Shown piece after piece: positions 61,166-64,000 of a stretch of DNA of 64,000 nt. A program made the translations under genes and the position numbers. Source of the stretch: ChocPot-Mid sp043804925 (lineage in GTDB: Bacteria; Bacteroidota; Ignavibacteria; Kapaibacteriales; UBA2268); NCBI GenBank assembly GCA_043804925.1, contig JAZDIP010000059.1, forward strand, positions 58,324 through 122,323. Reading direction: 5' to 3'. The notes below the pieces were generated by a model. That model was not told the DNA's origin and made no database searches. It saw nothing but the letters and a program-made list of their open reading frames with translations. Within the stretch, counting starts at the first letter, position 1; each line of letters begins with the position of its first letter.

Positions 61166-61769
61166 GATTTCTCCGCATATAAATTTAATAACAGCATATA
61201 TGAGGTATTTGCAGAAAACATGCCAAAAGAAATACAATTCTATTAGGTCTTGATTTAGAAAGATTTAAACATTATGTGGTTAAACCACTCTTTAAAAAAG
61301 TGTAAATTTTTATTAACAATAAATGTGAAAGTGTGATAATTATTTTACACACATTTCTTTCTAATCAGTTGTTAGAACTGACTGAAAATATGGAACTGTC
61401 TGGAGCTTATCGAATGATGAGTATTATAATTCCGGTAATGTTATAAATGAAAAAAAGTTTAAAACAACCAATTGAAATAATTTTTAAACTTAAGCTCGAA
61501 ACTACGAAATATATTTCTACATTTTCTAACAACAGACGTCCATTTTAATAAGCCATAACTTATAGTACAATAATGCAATTATGAGTTTTTCTCAAATTCT
61601 GTGCAGTCCAATGCACAAAAACGCATGTATTCTTATAAGTTATTAAATATTATTATACTTATAAATGCTAAATATTCATTATTTTTTAAGATATTTCGAA
61701 TTATTAAATTAACTTCCGAAAGTTCCAAACTTTCGGAAAGTTTTATACTCTCATATCTCTCCGAACTCA
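61166..61769. other. Intergenic gap without a gene, hairpin at its right end
   Basis: About 600 bp of AT-rich DNA. It contains small hairpins (GTGGTT/AACCAC near 61275) and the strong hairpin CTTCCGAAAGTT/AACTTTCGGAA at 61713-61740, which could terminate the leftward hutI transcript. No coding frame is convincing. Confidence 0.55.
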
Positions 61770-63029
61770 TTAACAATTGACAATTAACAATTGACCATTA
61801 ACCCATGTTTCTTCAACATGATTAATCCCGAAATGATAGAATAAATCTGTATATGTAGGTGTATCAAGGAGAATAAAATTTGCAAGCTTCCCGACTTCAA
61901 GACTGCCCATTTTGTCTGATTGACAGATTGCTGCGGCTCCGTTTAATGTAGCAGCAGTAATTGCTTCTTCGGCACTCATATTCATATTGATTACTGCAAG
62001 AGATAAAATTGTCTGCATGTTTTCAGTAAAGCATGAGCCCGGATTACAATCAGTTGCTAAAGCCACGATACATCCATTGTCAATTAATTTCCTCGCAGGA
62101 GCATAAGGCATCCTTATAAAATAAGCAGTCCCAGGCAATAAAGATGCTACTGTTCCCGATTCCTTTAATGACTTAATTCTGTCATCCGAAACAAATAGCA
62201 AATGGTCTGCAGATACAGCACCCAATTTACATGCTAACCGGGTTGAACCAAAATCTGCAAGTTCATCGCAATGCACTTTTAATTTTAAATCATGCTCTAA
62301 TCCTGTCTTTAAAATTCTTTCACCTTCTTCCAGTGAATAATAACCCTTGTCAATAAACGCATCGCAAAATTCTGCCAGATTTTGCTCCCTGACAGCAGGG
62401 AGCATTTCATTGCAAATTAAATCAATATACCCAGTATGATTGTTTCTGTATTCAGGTGGAAAATCGTGTGCACCCAGAAAAGTTGAACTTATATGAACAG
62501 GTAATTCAGATTTTAATTTCTTTATAGCTTTTAAAAGTTTCAATTCGCTTTCAGTTGAAAGACCATAACCGCTTTTCATTTCGAAAGCCGTTGTTCCGTG
62601 CTTAATAGCATTTAAAGCTATCTGCTTCCCGGATTCAACAAGTTCTTCAAAAGATGCTTCTCTTGTTCCTTTAACAGTTGTTAATATTCCACCGCCTTCT
62701 TCAGCAATTTGCTGATAGGTAACTCCTTGAAGCCGTCTTCCAAATTCATGGGAACGGTTTCCTCCGAAAACAATATGTGTATGTGAATCCACAAATCCGG
62801 GCAAAACGGTTTTACCTTTTGCGTCAACGATTTTATTTGGTTTAAAAGTATTATTTGAAATCAGAGGTTTCAATTCTTCGACGATACCGAGCCATTCAAT
62901 TTCCTTGTCGAAAATCATAGCTCCATTTTTTATTTCGCCAATGTCTGCCATTTCGCTTCCGGCTTTAAATCTTTTTCCGTTAGCATTAACAGTTACCAAT
63001 GAACTGATATTTGTAATTAAAGTTGTCAT
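61770..63029 (-). CDS. hutI: Imidazolonepropionase
   Basis: It hydrolyses imidazolone-5-propionate to N-formimino-L-glutamate in histidine degradation. The amidohydrolase fold has the metal motif GFVDSHTHIVFGG, EMKSGYGLSTESELK, HCDELADFGSTRLA and LATDCNPGSC, as in HutI. The start at 63029 (MTTLITNISSLV) is the conserved one; the open frame extends 16 codons into the cdsA end. It has about 419 aa. The final residues are encoded by a heptamer array, so the C-terminus is unusual. No other hut gene is in the window. Confidence 0.94.
   Translation of the reverse strand: MTTLITNISSLVTVNANGKRFKAGSEMADIGEIKNGAMIFDKEIEWLGIVEELKPLISNNTFKPNKIVDAKGKTVLPGFVDSHTHIVFGGNRSHEFGRRLQGVTYQQIAEEGGGILTTVKGTREASFEELVESGKQIALNAIKHGTTAFEMKSGYGLSTESELKLLKAIKKLKSELPVHISSTFLGAHDFPPEYRNNHTGYIDLICNEMLPAVREQNLAEFCDAFIDKGYYSLEEGERILKTGLEHDLKLKVHCDELADFGSTRLACKLGAVSADHLLFVSDDRIKSLKESGTVASLLPGTAYFIRMPYAPARKLIDNGCIVALATDCNPGSCFTENMQTILSLAVINMNMSAEEAITAATLNGAAAICQSDKMGSLEVGKLANFILLDTPTYTDLFYHFGINHVEETWVNGQLLIVNC
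61774..61801. repeat. Heptamer array forming the 3' end of hutI
   Basis: AACAATT... wording in register: CAATTGA, CAATTAA, CAATTGA, CCATTAA. It encodes the last residues (GQLLIVNC) of imidazolonepropionase and lies directly against its stop codon. Confidence 0.7.
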
Positions 63030-63037
63030 TAAATATA

Positions 63038-63934
63038 TTATTGAAATGTAACTGAAATAAAGAATAAATAAATGCATATAATCGGAATGACAAATAAAAT
63101 ACTGTCGAACCTATCCAAAAAGCCGCCATGACCGGGGATAATAGCCGAACTATCCTTGACTCCGGCATCCCGCTTTAATTGCGATTCTGCAAGGTCACCT
63201 ATTTGCCCAAATAACCCTACAATGACCCCTATAATAATTGAACTGATTAAGGGAAAATCTTTTATTAATATTTCCGTAGAAGCCCAAAATGCAATTATTC
63301 CAAAAATAAATCCTGCAATAGCACCTTCCCAAGTTTTTTTAGGACTGATTCTCTCAAATAGTTTATGTTTTCCAAATCCTTTTCCGGCAAAAAATGCCGC
63401 AGTATCGCAAATCCAAATGGAGATTAAAATGCTGAGTACCAGCCATGCGGCTTCAATATCATTTGAAAGCAGTAGGGGGGTATTGATTTGTATAAAATCA
63501 ATAGTGCTGTTCTGCAATGTACTTATATCATGGTAATAATTCCTTAACATAATGAAGAAGGAAAATGACAATGAGATGTAAATCACACCGGTTATAGTGG
63601 AGGAAATATTCAGGTTTATATTCGGTTTTTTTCTCCAAAGTTCAAGAATTAAAACCAATAAAGCAAATATAAAAAGAAAAAATAAAGCATAAAGTATCGC
63701 CTGAATCAATGGGAAATATGAAAAATTCAAAATTAGCAAGGTTCCCATCAGCAATCCGATATACTTATTTGGAAATGATTTTTTCTTTTCTGCAATCTTA
63801 TAAAATTCCCCAAGTGTTACTAAAGATATACTTAACACTATTATATTGAATATCCAGCCACCAATGAAAATAACAAAAATTGCCAAAGGAATAGCAATAA
63901 TTGCAACAATTACTCTTTTTAATAATTCGCTCAA
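63038..63934 (-). CDS. cdsA: Phosphatidate cytidylyltransferase
   Basis: It makes CDP-diacylglycerol from CTP and phosphatidic acid, the entry point of phospholipid synthesis. The 298-residue protein has about eight membrane helices and the complete signature near the C-terminus: SQLKRDAGVKDSSAIIPGHG then GFLDRFD. ISPKKTWEG is a further conserved loop. The stop lies 9 bp before the hutI start, suggesting co-transcription. Confidence 0.95.
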   Translation of the reverse strand: MSELLKRVIVAIIAIPLAIFVIFIGGWIFNIIVLSISLVTLGEFYKIAEKKKSFPNKYIGLLMGTLLILNFSYFPLIQAILYALFFLFIFALLVLILELWRKKPNINLNISSTITGVIYISLSFSFFIMLRNYYHDISTLQNSTIDFIQINTPLLLSNDIEAAWLVLSILISIWICDTAAFFAGKGFGKHKLFERISPKKTWEGAIAGFIFGIIAFWASTEILIKDFPLISSIIIGVIVGLFGQIGDLAESQLKRDAGVKDSSAIIPGHGGFLDRFDSILFVIPIICIYLFFISVTFQ

Positions 63935-64000
63935 AATGATTCCTAAAAAAATAAAAAATATAATTTCAAAACTAATAGATTTTTTAATATTTTTTAGTTA

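Overview
The window is AT-rich, densely coded bacterial DNA. It most likely comes from the Bacteroidetes/Chlorobi/Ignavibacteria (FCB) lineage, possibly an Ignavibacteria/Kapabacteria-like genome. The evidence is ten secreted proteins with a type IX secretion (T9SS type A) C-terminal sorting domain, a fused alpha/beta 2-oxoacid dehydrogenase E1, a DUF3276 gene next to rlmN, and strong AAGGAGG ribosome sites at only some genes. The species cannot be fixed from the sequence alone.

Layout. 1-1900: accessory and repeat-rich DNA with the edge of a probable ArsR-type gene, two fragments of a restriction-modification protein tail, and a NYN nuclease gene broken by an in-frame stop. 1947-5221: fused E1 dehydrogenase, tRNA-Arg(CCG), membrane-anchored TPR protein. 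5326-21830: a block of five T9SS cargo proteins, led by a 2919-residue beta-helix giant with an internal Ycf48-like propeller. 21849-24760: envelope genes (GT2 glycosyltransferase, outer-membrane protein, GT9 glycosyltransferase). 24840-28292: a PNGase F-like secreted protein. 28494-35144: a decayed accessory island containing a CBS protein, a frameshifted four-helix-bundle gene, a HicB-like orphan between two RHS-core relics, comM, an ORF6N gene followed by a second copy of the comM tail, an MNT/HEPN pair with a frameshifted HEPN toxin and a truncated MNT copy, and an intact MazEF-like pair. 35372-37181: PLP sulfur-amino-acid enzyme and a thioredoxin-like lipoprotein. 37489-40383: CotH/lamin-tail T9SS protein. 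40835-44373: a leftward arsenic-type operon (arsR, trmO-like, ArsP-like permease, small thioredoxin, arsF-like, arsG-like). 44814-64000: mostly core genes (tsaE, glgA, rlmN, DUF3276, glutathione peroxidase, aldo-keto reductase, M1 peptidase, hutI, cdsA) mixed with outer-membrane, lipoprotein and T9SS genes.

The most unusual feature is not a protein. Intergenic gaps repeatedly hold degenerate tandem arrays with a 7-bp (sometimes 8-bp) period. The word differs between gaps, but the register is kept exactly, and many arrays begin at, or supply, the stop codon of a neighbouring gene. Two of them belong to a composite element (terminator hairpin plus 8-mer plus 7-mer array) present in opposite orientations at about 37.2-37.4 kb and 51.7-51.9 kb. 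Several other dispersed intergenic repeats recur. No CRISPR array, transposase, integrase, rRNA or T9SS machinery gene was seen.
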